Source: Candidatus Zixiibacteriota bacterium
GTDB taxonomy: Bacteria > Desulfobacterota > Binatia > UBA9968
Length of the DNA stretch: 64,000 nucleotides
NCBI GenBank assembly: GCA_035574315.1
Contig: DATLYW010000049.1
Span: forward strand, 24,101-88,100
Direction of reading: 5' to 3'
Part shown: positions 1 to 7,133 of the stretch, piece by piece
Position numbering within the stretch: the stretch's first letter is position 1
Layout of the letters: each line of letters opens with the position of its first letter
The notes under the pieces: model-generated
What the model was told of the DNA's origin: nothing
Databases searched by the model: none
Seen by the model: the letters and a program-made list of their open reading frames with translations, nothing else
Position numbers and translations under genes: made by a program

Positions 1-772
1 GCGGCCGGTATTCCGCCAGCCGTCCGAGCGCGCGGATGAGGCTTGCCACCGCGGAGTCGCGTCCCGGCGAGGCGCCGTGGCCCGGGGCTCCCCTGGCGAT
101 GAGCCGCAACCAGAGCGGCGCTTTTTCGGCCACCCGTACGTTGAACTGGCGCGGGCGTCCGTCCCGCCCGACCCGGATGCCGCCTCCTTCGCTCAGCACC
201 AGGCCGACGCCGGCGAACAGCCCGGGCTCCGCCTCGAGTAAATGGCCGAGCCCGAGCGCTCCCCCCGCCTCCTCGTCGGCGGTTCCGAGAAAGACGAGGT
301 CGGCGGCGAGCGGCACGCCGCGCCGCTTGAGCTCCAGGAGCGCAAAGAGCTGGAGGATCGCCGGTCCTTTCATGTCCAGCGCGCCCCGCCCCCACATGTA
401 ACCGTCCCTGACCGCGCCGGAGAACGGCGGTTCTTTCCACGAGCCCGGGTCCGCCGGTACGACGTCCATGTGATTCAGGAGCACGACCGCGGGCTTCGCG
501 CCCCTGCCCGGAAGGCGGGCGTAGACGTTGCCGCGGCCGGGCGCGCTCTCGATCACCTTCGCCTCGATCCCTTCGCCGTCGAAGATCTCCTTGAAGAAGC
601 GCGCGGCCAGGATCTCGTTGCCCGGCGGATTCGAAGTGTCGATCCGGAGGTAGCGCCCGAGGAGCGCCACCGCGCGGGCTTCGACGGTGCCCCAGTCCTC
701 GACGGCGCCCGCGCCCAGCGGAGCCCAGCAGGAAGCGACCGCAAGAAGAGCCGCGCCGAAAAGCGGCCTCAT
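1..772 (-). CDS. M20-family metallopeptidase (partial, C-terminus beyond window)
   Basis: The reading frame is open from the ATG at 772 to the window edge, giving about 257 residues. It reads as an M20 peptidase (acetylornithine deacetylase/DapE/carboxypeptidase type), a zinc hydrolase of amide bonds. The metal-site motifs are visible: NHMDVVPAD (first His, about residue 100), GRGALDMKG (bridging Asp) and TADEEAGG (catalytic Glu and ligand Glu). The N-terminus is hydrophobic (MRPLFGAALLAVASCW), with VASC as a possible lipobox or otherwise a Sec signal, so the enzyme is probably exported. The dimerisation domain has begun (GSPGHGAS) when the window ends. The start overlaps the miaA stop by 4 bases (ATGA), suggesting cotranscription. 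The substrate cannot be named. Confidence 0.88.
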   Translation of the reverse strand, partial: MRPLFGAALLAVASCWAPLGAGAVEDWGTVEARAVALLGRYLRIDTSNPPGNEILAARFFKEIFDGEGIEAKVIESAPGRGNVYARLPGRGAKPAVVLLNHMDVVPADPGSWKEPPFSGAVRDGYMWGRGALDMKGPAILQLFALLELKRRGVPLAADLVFLGTADEEAGGALGLGHLLEAEPGLFAGVGLVLSEGGGIRVGRDGRPRQFNVRVAEKAPLWLRLIARGAPGHGASPGRDSAVASLIRALGRLAEYRP

Positions 773-1746
773 ACAGCCTCCCGAGAGCGCCCCGCCGGCG
801 CGCCCGACAGAAAATCGCGGATCTTGCGCTCGATCGTCTCCGCGTCGCGCTCGGGGTGGAACCAGACGACGTCGCGGTCGCCGCGAAACCACGTGAGCTG
901 CCGCTTGGCCAGCCGGCGCGTATCGCGCTTCATCAGCTCGAAAGCCTCGGCGAACGCCATCGTTCCGGCGACCACCCACCCCATGTGCCGGTATCCGACG
1001 CTGTTGAGCGACCTCAACCCGAGGCTGTAACCTCTCGATCGAAGCTCCCGGATCTCGTCGACGAGCCCCAGCTCGATCATGCGGGCGCAACGCCGATCGA
1101 TGCGCTGGTAAAGCTCTTTTCGGTCGCGCTCGAGGCCGATCTCCAGAACCTCGTAAACCGCATCCCCGAAGGCGTGGCGCGACTGCCACTCGCTGATCGG
1201 CCTGCCCGTGGTCTCGAAGACCTCGAGGGCGCGGATCACGCGGCGCGCGTCGTTCGGATGGATGCGCGCCGCCGCACGCGGGTCCACGCGCCGCAGCCGC
1301 TCGTGGAGAGGCGCGCTGCCCGATTCCTCCGCCTCGGCGGCCAGCCGCGCCCGCCGCGCCGGGTCCTGGGCTCCGGGCCGGAAAAGTCCTCGCGTCAGCG
1401 CCTTGATGTAGAGGCCGGTTCCGCCGCAAACCACGACCGGCCTGCGCCGGCCATGGATCTCCTCGATCGCCGCTGCCGCCAGGTCCCGGTAGCGCGCTGC
1501 GCTGAACTCTTCGTCGGGATCGACGACGTCGATCAGATGGTGCGGCACGGCGCGGCGCCGCTCCTCCGGCGGCTTGTCGGTGCCCACGTCGAGGTAGCGA
1601 TAGACCTGCTGCGAATCGGCGTTGACGATCTCGGCGCCGAGCGCACACGCGACGCGAAAGGCGACCTCGCTCTTGCCGACGGCGGTGGGCCCCAGGATGA
1701 CGGCGATCCTCGGCTTCATTCCTCCACCGCTACCCCGTTCCGCCAT
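769..1746 (-). CDS. miaA: tRNA dimethylallyltransferase MiaA
   Basis: The enzyme transfers a dimethylallyl group to A37 of tRNAs that read UNN codons. The P-loop GPTAVGKS is at about residue 20, followed by DSQQVYRYLDVGTDKP, the PHHLIDVVDPDE region, VCGGTGLYIKAL, and the tRNA-binding part with SVGYRH and KRQLTWFRGD. The length of 325 residues is normal. An internal ATG at 1719 (MKPRIAVILGPT) directly follows GGTGGAGGA and is a credible alternative start that would remove nine low-complexity residues. The gene lies 46 bases after mutL in the same direction, a pairing (mutL-miaA) common in bacteria. Confidence 0.95.
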   Translation of the reverse strand: MAERGSGGGMKPRIAVILGPTAVGKSEVAFRVACALGAEIVNADSQQVYRYLDVGTDKPPEERRRAVPHHLIDVVDPDEEFSAARYRDLAAAAIEEIHGRRRPVVVCGGTGLYIKALTRGLFRPGAQDPARRARLAAEAEESGSAPLHERLRRVDPRAAARIHPNDARRVIRALEVFETTGRPISEWQSRHAFGDAVYEVLEIGLERDRKELYQRIDRRCARMIELGLVDEIRELRSRGYSLGLRSLNSVGYRHMGWVVAGTMAFAEAFELMKRDTRRLAKRQLTWFRGDRDVVWFHPERDAETIERKIRDFLSGAPAGRSREAV

Positions 1747-1792
1747 CCCGAGAGACTCAAATCCGTTTTATACAACATGCTTAAGAACGATA

Positions 1793-3535
1793 TCACAACC
1801 GGCGCTTGAACATCTTGTCCAGTTCCTCGCGGCCCAGCTCGAGCACCACGGGACGCCCGTGCGGGCACTGGGTGGCGAAATCGATCCCGTCCAGAGCGTC
1901 GAGCAACGCCCGGATTTCCGCCGTCTCGAGCTTGCGGTGGGCGCGGATCACGCCGTGGCAGGCGAGGCTCGCCAGCCGCTCCTCGATCTCTCCGGCGGGC
2001 GCAGCCGAAGCCTCCACCTCGGCCAGCTCGGCGACCATGCTCCGAACGACCTCTCGGTAGTCGCCCTCCGGCAACAGCGCCGGCACGGCGTGGATGGCGT
2101 AGCCTCCCGGCCCGAACGGCTCGAGATCGAAGCCGAGTCGGCTCAATTCCGGAACGGCGCGCTCGAGCAAGGTGCCTTCGCCCGCCGGCAGCTCGAGCGT
2201 CTGGGGAACGAGCAGGCTCTGCTTTTCGACGGCGCCTTCCTTCCACTGGCGGCGAAGCCTCTCGAACACAACCCGCTCGTGCGCCGCGTGCTGGTCGATC
2301 AGCGCAAGCCCGCGGCTCGAAGCGCAGACGACGTAGCAGCCGAGAACCTGCCCGAGAATCGTCATCGAGCCGAAAAAACCCCGCTCCGATGCTCCGCCTC
2401 TCTCCTGCTCCGCCTCGCGGGGAGCCGTTTCCGCGACCCGGGAATCCCTGGCGCCCGGATGCGGCGGCCGGCTGCCGACATACGGGAGCGCCGTTTCCGC
2501 GACCGCGGGAAAGGCCTGCGGCGCGCCTGCCGCCGCGGCGGGCTTTTTCGCTTCCCGCCGCAGGCCGTCTTCAACGGCGCCGGCCACGACCTCGTGGACC
2601 TCGGCCTGGCGCCGAAACCGCACCTCGATCTTCGCCGGGTGCACGTTCACGTCGACCTCTTCGAGGGGAATCTCCAGGAAGACCAGAGCGGCGGGATAGC
2701 GCCCCTTCATCAACAGCGTCCGGTAGCCGTGGAGCACGGCGTGCGTGAGCACCCTGTCGCGGACGTAGCGGCGGTTGACGAAGGTCATCATGTAGCGTGC
2801 GTTCGGAAAGGACGCCGGCGCGGTGCTGATAAATCCCCGGACCGCGCGGGCGCCGCGGGCCGACGCGAACGGCGCCATCCCCGCCGCGATCTCGTCGCCC
2901 CAGACCTGACGCAGCCGCTCCTTTTCCGTCGCCACCGCCACGTAGTCGGCCAGGAGCGAGCCGCCGTGAAACAGCCGGAAGTGCACTGCGGGGTATGCCA
3001 GCGCCATGCGGTTGACCACATCGGCGATGTGGCCCAGCTCGGTCGCCGGCGCCTTGAGAAATTTCCGCCGCGCCGGCGTGTTGAAGAAGAGGTCGCGCAC
3101 CTCCACCGAGGTCCCCGCAGGCGCCGCCGCCACGACAGGCTCGCTTTTCTTCCCCCCTTCCACCCGCAGGCGGTACGCAGCCTCGCTCCCGCGGCTGCGC
3201 GAAACGATCTCTACGCGGGAAACCGACGCAATGCTCGGCAGCGCCTCGCCGCGAAACCCCAGCGTCGCGATCCGCGTGAGCCCCTCCTCGTCCCGCAGCT
3301 TGCTCGTCGAGTGGCGCTCCACGGCGAGGCTGAGATCGTCGGGCTCCATGCCCTCGCCGTTATCGACCACGCGCAAAAGCCCGACCCCGCTCGCTTCGGC
3401 CCAGACCGAAATCTCGGTGGCGCCCGCGTCGAGAGCGTTCTCGATCAGCTCCTTGACCACCGACGCGGGCCGCTCGACGACCTCGCCCGCGGCGATGCGG
3501 CTGGCCATGTCGGCCGAAAGAATCTGGATCTTCAA
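1793..3535 (-). CDS. mutL: DNA mismatch repair protein MutL (endonuclease type)
   Basis: MutL couples MutS mismatch recognition to strand incision. The GHKL ATPase motifs are at the N-terminus: ENALDAGA (about 32-39), DNGEGM (about 60) and GFRGEALPSI (about 95). The linker of about residues 330-390 is Ala/Pro/Arg rich. The C-terminal domain carries DQHAAHERVVFE (about residue 414), which fits the DQHA-x2-E-x4-E metal-binding motif of nicking MutL proteins, plus ACHGVIRAH and CPHGRP. This predicts an intrinsic endonuclease, as in bacteria without MutH. The start codon is TTG. It is preceded by a short leader and a candidate promoter at 3558-3587. Confidence 0.96.
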   Translation of the reverse strand: MKIQILSADMASRIAAGEVVERPASVVKELIENALDAGATEISVWAEASGVGLLRVVDNGEGMEPDDLSLAVERHSTSKLRDEEGLTRIATLGFRGEALPSIASVSRVEIVSRSRGSEAAYRLRVEGGKKSEPVVAAAPAGTSVEVRDLFFNTPARRKFLKAPATELGHIADVVNRMALAYPAVHFRLFHGGSLLADYVAVATEKERLRQVWGDEIAAGMAPFASARGARAVRGFISTAPASFPNARYMMTFVNRRYVRDRVLTHAVLHGYRTLLMKGRYPAALVFLEIPLEEVDVNVHPAKIEVRFRRQAEVHEVVAGAVEDGLRREAKKPAAAAGAPQAFPAVAETALPYVGSRPPHPGARDSRVAETAPREAEQERGGASERGFFGSMTILGQVLGCYVVCASSRGLALIDQHAAHERVVFERLRRQWKEGAVEKQSLLVPQTLELPAGEGTLLERAVPELSRLGFDLEPFGPGGYAIHAVPALLPEGDYREVVRSMVAELAEVEASAAPAGEIEERLASLACHGVIRAHRKLETAEIRALLDALDGIDFATQCPHGRPVVLELGREELDKMFKRRL

Positions 3536-3866
3536 GCGCTCGCGCCCTTCGCGTCAGACATTAGCCCACCGCCAATTCCCCGGTCAAGAAAAAGGCGTCG
3601 TTGAACATCGCGCCGAGAAGCCCTAAGCTACTCCTCGGTTCCCGCTCGAAAGCCCGTGGGTAGCCGGGCGTGCATCGGAAGATGGCCGAGACCCGGGATA
3701 ACGACAGTGGACGGCTTCCCGTTCCCGGTTTCAGGCCTTTGGGCGAACCACTGGACCCGTGAGCAGTTGAACCGCGGCGCCCCGGAAGGTCTCCGCCACC
3801 CGCCGCCATGATGGGATGTCTACGTATTTACGAACTCGCCAATAATTCCATTCGCCCGGGGGCTCT
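3536..3866. other. Divergent intergenic region mutL / BFN-PDZ gene
   Basis: These 331 bases between divergent genes must hold both promoters. A mutL promoter candidate sits at the left side. On the right, AATAAT (3841-3846) is a possible -10 for the plus-strand gene, but no good -35 lies 16-18 bases before it. The middle part (about 3600-3800) shows no tRNA, no convincing small gene and no obvious repeat. Confidence 0.5.
3558..3587 (-). promoter_or_regulatory. Candidate sigma70-type promoter of mutL-miaA
   Basis: On the minus strand TTGACC (3582-3587) is followed after 18 bases by TAATGT (3558-3563). Transcription would start near 3551, about 16 bases before the TTG start of mutL. The -35 is 5/6 to consensus; the -10 keeps the key A and T but matches only 3/6. 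This is a sequence match only. Confidence 0.35.
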
Positions 3867-4664
3867 ATGCGAATCACGATCGCCGTCTCCACCTTGCCGT
3901 TGCTCTTCTCGCTACTGATCCCGCCTGCGCCCCGCGCGGCGCAGGACGCGGACGCCGTCGAAGCGAAGATCAAGACCTTGCTGGTCGATCCGCGATCCCA
4001 GACCCCGGTCGTGGTGCTGGAAACGGTGGCGGAAAAACAGCTCCTGCCGATCTGGATCGACGTGGCCGAAGCGCGCGCGATCGCGATGGAGCTCGAGCAC
4101 ATCGGGCCGCCGCGCCCGCTCACTCACGATCTGATCCGCAACCTGCTCCGCGCCCTGGGAGCGACGCTGCAGCGCGTGACCATCACCGAGATCAAGAACG
4201 GCACTTACTACGCCATTCTGTCGCTTCGTTTCCAGCGCCAGGACCTGCAGATCGACTCGCGGCCGAGCGACGCCATCGCCGTCGCGCTCAGGATGAAGGC
4301 GCCGATCTACGCTTCGCGGCGCGTGCTCGCTCAGGCCCAGCCGGTCCCGGGCTCCGGCGATCAACCCGAGTCGTTGCAGAAGCGGCTCCGCTTCCAGGGG
4401 CAGAATCTAACGACCGAGCTGGCCTCGCTCCTCAACGCGCCGGACGCCCGCGGCGTTCTGGTGTCCGACGTCGAGGCGGGGGGACCGGCGATGGCCGCCG
4501 GGCTGCAGCGGGGCGACGTCATCACCCGCGCCAACGGGACGAAGATCGACAACGTGACGGACCTCGAAGCCTTCCTGCTGCGTCAAAAGCCCCCGGCTCG
4601 CATCCGGTTCGAGGTAATAAAAAAGGGCAAGCCCACGCTCATCGTCGTGGACCTGCCCTCCTGA
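3867..4664 (+). CDS. Exported bifunctional nuclease (DUF151) domain fused to a PDZ domain
   Basis: The protein has 265 residues. Residues 1-25 look like a signal peptide ending near APRAAQ. Residues about 30-150 match the BFN/DUF151 family (VVLETVAEKQLLPIWIDVAEA, then SRPSDAIAVALRMKAPIYAS), whose plant members have been reported with nuclease activity. Residues about 175-262 form a PDZ domain (GVLVSDVEAGGPAMAAGLQRGDVI), which usually binds C-terminal peptides. Most DUF151 proteins lack both a signal peptide and a PDZ domain, so the arrangement is unusual. The start follows GGGGGCTCT. The gene ends 16 bases from the convergent UbiD gene. The real activity is unknown. Confidence 0.85.
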   Translation: MRITIAVSTLPLLFSLLIPPAPRAAQDADAVEAKIKTLLVDPRSQTPVVVLETVAEKQLLPIWIDVAEARAIAMELEHIGPPRPLTHDLIRNLLRALGATLQRVTITEIKNGTYYAILSLRFQRQDLQIDSRPSDAIAVALRMKAPIYASRRVLAQAQPVPGSGDQPESLQKRLRFQGQNLTTELASLLNAPDARGVLVSDVEAGGPAMAAGLQRGDVITRANGTKIDNVTDLEAFLLRQKPPARIRFEVIKKGKPTLIVVDLPS

Positions 4665-4680
4665 CCGCCGCCGGAACCGG

Positions 4681-6117
4681 CTATTTCTTGCCGTTGCCGA
4701 AGAGCACCGCGCCCCACTTTTTCGCCGTCGCGTCCAGGACCTCGCGGCTCGACTCCGCCACGGCCGGAAAATCCTTCATCCACTCGTACGGCCGCGTCGC
4801 GTCGATGATCGCCCGCGAGTTGAAGCCCTTCTTGCCCTTGGGGACAATCGGATCGAGCGGCCCGCTCCAGCAGCGGCGGATGATGTCGATGTCCTCGGCC
4901 GGATCGCAGCGGGTGGCCATCGCCCAGATCACGTCGTCCGTGTTCGACGGATCGATGTCGTCGTCGACCACCACCACGAAGCGTCCCAGATAGGCGCCGG
5001 CGTGGCACTGCGAGGCGACGAGCGCCGCCTGCTTCGCGTGACCCGGGTAGCGCTGCTTGATCGAAACGATCAGCATCAACCGGCTGCCGCCGGAAACGGT
5101 CAGCCACACCCCTTTGACATCGGGCACGCCCGCCTTTTCCATCTCGTCCCAGATCAGGGCGGAACGCAGGTAGGAGCGGTACCAGCCCAGCTCCGCGGGC
5201 GGCCTGCCCGGAGGCGACCCCAGGATGATCGGGTCGTTGCGATGATAAAGCCGCTTGACCTTGACGATCGGCTCCGGCCGCTCGTCGCTCGCGTAGTAGC
5301 CGGTCCACTCGCCGAACGGCCCCTCGCTGCGCGGCTGATCGAAGATCGCGTCGCCCTCGATCACGATCTCCGCGTTTGCCGGAATCGGCAGGCCCGAGTA
5401 TTCTCCTTCGATCATTTCCAGCGGCTCGCCCCGGACGCCGCCGATGAACTCGAACTCCGAGACTCCGTAGGGGACCTCGATGCTGCCGCCGAGGAAGATC
5501 AGCGGATCGTGGCCGAAGGACATGGCGACCTTGCACGGCCGGCCGGTGCTCGAATACTTTTCGCGGTGGATGCGGCCGTGCTTGCCCGGCGAGATGTAAA
5601 AGCCGACCGTGTCCTTGTCGTGGATCATGACCCGATAGGTGCCGTAGTTGACCCACCCCTCGTCGGGATCGCGCGTGATGTCCACGCTGCCGGTGCCGAT
5701 GTAGCGGCCGCCGTCCTTGTCGTGCCACAGCGGCGTGGGAAACTTCAGCAGATCGATCTCGCCCTCCCGGTAGACGTTCTCGAAGAGCGGGCTCTTGGTC
5801 ACGAACCTGGGCGGGATCGGCTTGATCTTCTTGTAGTGTTCCTTCCAGATCCGGACGAAGTCCATCTTCGTATCGCCCGGAGGGAGCCCGAGCGTGAGCG
5901 CCAGACGCTTCCGCGACGCCAGCGAGTTGGACAGGACCCGATAGCCCTTGGGATAGCCCTTGATCTCGTCGAACAGGACCGCGGGGCCGTCTTCCTTGTG
6001 GTGGACCAGCTCGGTGATCGCGCCGATCTCCAGATTCCAGTCGCAGTTCGTGAGCGTCTTCAGCTCGCCCATCTCTTCCGCGATCTGGATCCACTCTCTG
6101 AGGTCCTGATATTCCAT
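4681..6117 (-). CDS. UbiD-family prenylated-FMN decarboxylase
   Basis: UbiD enzymes reversibly decarboxylate aromatic or alpha,beta-unsaturated acids using prenylated FMN. At 478 residues the size is typical. Family features are PLFENVYREGEIDL near the N-terminus, the catalytic-acid segment EGPFGEWTGYYA (about residue 270), RSALIWDEM, and the C-terminal VVVVDDDIDPSN and DATRPYEWM. No UbiX flavin prenyltransferase is in the window, so the cofactor must come from elsewhere. AGGAAGGAGC precedes the ATG. The gene is transcribed alone, divergent from the hldE-rpmB pair. The substrate is unknown; a role in aromatic or other carboxylate catabolism is inference. Confidence 0.93.
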   Translation of the reverse strand: MEYQDLREWIQIAEEMGELKTLTNCDWNLEIGAITELVHHKEDGPAVLFDEIKGYPKGYRVLSNSLASRKRLALTLGLPPGDTKMDFVRIWKEHYKKIKPIPPRFVTKSPLFENVYREGEIDLLKFPTPLWHDKDGGRYIGTGSVDITRDPDEGWVNYGTYRVMIHDKDTVGFYISPGKHGRIHREKYSSTGRPCKVAMSFGHDPLIFLGGSIEVPYGVSEFEFIGGVRGEPLEMIEGEYSGLPIPANAEIVIEGDAIFDQPRSEGPFGEWTGYYASDERPEPIVKVKRLYHRNDPIILGSPPGRPPAELGWYRSYLRSALIWDEMEKAGVPDVKGVWLTVSGGSRLMLIVSIKQRYPGHAKQAALVASQCHAGAYLGRFVVVVDDDIDPSNTDDVIWAMATRCDPAEDIDIIRRCWSGPLDPIVPKGKKGFNSRAIIDATRPYEWMKDFPAVAESSREVLDATAKKWGAVLFGNGKK

Positions 6118-6170
6118 CGGTCGGTGCTCCTTCCTGGATCGCCGCCGGCAAAAGCGTCGGGATCGGTTGG

Positions 6171-6199
6171 ACCTTAACGGAATTTCCCCGGAGGGTCAA
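6171..6199 (-). promoter_or_regulatory. Candidate promoter of the ubiD-family gene
   Basis: The minus strand has TTGACC (6194-6199), a 17-base spacer and TAAGGT (6171-6176). It resembles the mutL candidate (TTGACC with a weak -10). A start near 6164 would leave a leader of about 47 bases that contains the AGGAAGGAG ribosome site. Confidence 0.35.
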
Positions 6200-6250
6200 G
6201 ACGACGGCGCGTTCGTTGAAATCGCCGCCGGCCCGTGGTAGCCAATCCGA

Positions 6251-6721
6251 GTGCGAGAGAAAATCGTCGATCTTCCGCGTCTCTGCGAGGCCGTCGCGGC
6301 GGCCAGGGCCGCGGGCCGGAAGGTCGTCTTCACCAACGGATGCTTCGATCTGCTGCACCGGGGCCACCTCCACGTGCTGCGCGAAGCCAAGGCCCGCGGG
6401 GACCTTCTGGTCGTGGGCGTCAACAGCGACCGCTCGGTTCGCGGGCTGAAGGGACCCGGCCGGCCGATCTTGTCCGAGGAGGAGCGGCTCGAGTTGATTG
6501 CCGCTCTGGAGATGGTAGATTATGTCGTCCTCTTCGATGCTCCCGATCCGTACGACGTGATCGCCGCGGTTCGCCCCGACGTGCTCGTAAAGGGAGGCGA
6601 CTGGGCCGAGTCGGAGATCGTGGGAGCGGACATCGTGATCGGGGACGGCGGCACCGTGTGCGTCGTTCCCTACCTGAAGGGGTTTTCGACCAGCGAGATC
6701 ATAGCGAGGATACGGAGCTGA
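6251..6721 (+). CDS. hldE2: D-beta-D-heptose 1-phosphate adenylyltransferase (HldE domain II)
   Basis: This enzyme makes ADP-heptose from heptose-1-phosphate and ATP for the LPS core. The protein has 156 residues and is a nucleotidyltransferase with the signature [17 protein letters not shown] (HxGH at about residues 36-40) and late motifs KGGDW and [11 protein letters not shown]. It is the free-standing second half of E. coli HldE; the kinase half is encoded at 10836-11846 on the other strand. The GTG at 6251 is the first possible start, because an in-frame TAG lies four codons upstream. rpmB follows after two bases. Confidence 0.93.
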   Translation: MREKIVDLPRLCEAVAAARAAGRKVVFTNGCFDLLHRGHLHVLREAKARGDLLVVGVNSDRSVRGLKGPGRPILSEEERLELIAALEMVDYVVLFDAPDPYDVIAAVRPDVLVKGGDWAESEIVGADIVIGDGGTVCVVPYLKGFSTSEIIARIRS

Positions 6722-6723
6722 TC

Positions 6724-6915
6724 ATGGCGAGAGTTTGCGCGATTTGCGGCAAGGGCCGCTCCATCGGATACAACGTCAGCCACGCCAACAACAAGACCAA
6801 GAGAGCCTGGCGCCCCAACCTGCAGCGCGTCCGCGCCCGATTCGAAGGGAGAGTCAAGCGCGCCCTGGTCTGCACCGACTGCATCCACTCCGGACGGGTG
6901 GAGAAGGTGGCTTGA
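6724..6915 (+). CDS. rpmB: 50S ribosomal protein L28 (zinc-ribbon form)
   Basis: The 63-residue product begins [11 protein letters not shown] and ends [32 protein letters not shown] is the L28 hallmark. Two CxxC pairs (C5/C8 and C50/C53) mark the zinc-binding C+ form. The ATG lies two bases after the hldE2 stop, so the two are probably cotranscribed. Bacteria with C+ L28 often carry a C-minus paralogue used in zinc shortage; none is seen here. Confidence 0.97.
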   Translation: MARVCAICGKGRSIGYNVSHANNKTKRAWRPNLQRVRARFEGRVKRALVCTDCIHSGRVEKVA

Positions 6916-6922
6916 ATAAATA

Positions 6923-7109
6923 GTTCGAGCCGTTCAACCGCTGCGCTCCGTTCAAGCCGTTCAAACCGTGCCGTTGGAACCCGCGGTCGAGGAGATTCTC
7001 GACGGTTTTGCGCTGCCGTCGGCTCAAGAAAAGCCTTGAAGGAGTCCTTCGGGAACCGCCGGGCTCCGTTCAGCCGGTCGGACCGTAGCGAGGGCCGAAC
7101 GGCTCGAAC
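6923..7109. repeat. Long-range inverted repeat and CCGTTCAA repeats between convergent genes
   Basis: GTTCGAGCCGTTC at 6923-6935 is matched by its exact reverse complement GAACGGCTCGAAC at 7097-7109. Inside the left part the octamer CCGTTCAA occurs three times (6930-6937, 6948-6955, 6957-6964). Related CCGTTCAG and CCGTTCGG copies lie on both strands of the right part (about 7066-7128). The block fills the gap between the ends of rpmB and rel. It may be a terminator-type or REP-like intergenic element. Confidence 0.6.
6986..7009 (+). terminator. Possible rho-independent terminator after rpmB
   Basis: GTCGAG (6986-6991), a six-base loop and CTCGAC (6998-7003) form a short hairpin followed by GGTTTTG. 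The stem is short and the T run has only four bases, so this is a weak terminator candidate. It lies inside the inverted-repeat block. Confidence 0.3.
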
Positions 7110-7133
7110 CGCTTGAAGGCCTGAACGGCTCTC

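Noticed and set aside
242..1030. A 262-codon plus-strand frame at the left edge
   Set aside because: It is antisense to the M20 peptidase and miaA, whose motifs are clear.
1622..3604. A 660-codon plus-strand frame across mutL
   Set aside because: It is antisense to mutL, has low-complexity Arg/Pro/His-rich sequence and no family pattern. Such frames are normal in high-GC DNA.
3561..3809. An 82-codon minus-strand frame upstream of mutL
   Set aside because: It has no family pattern, would cover the probable mutL promoter and starts without a ribosome site.
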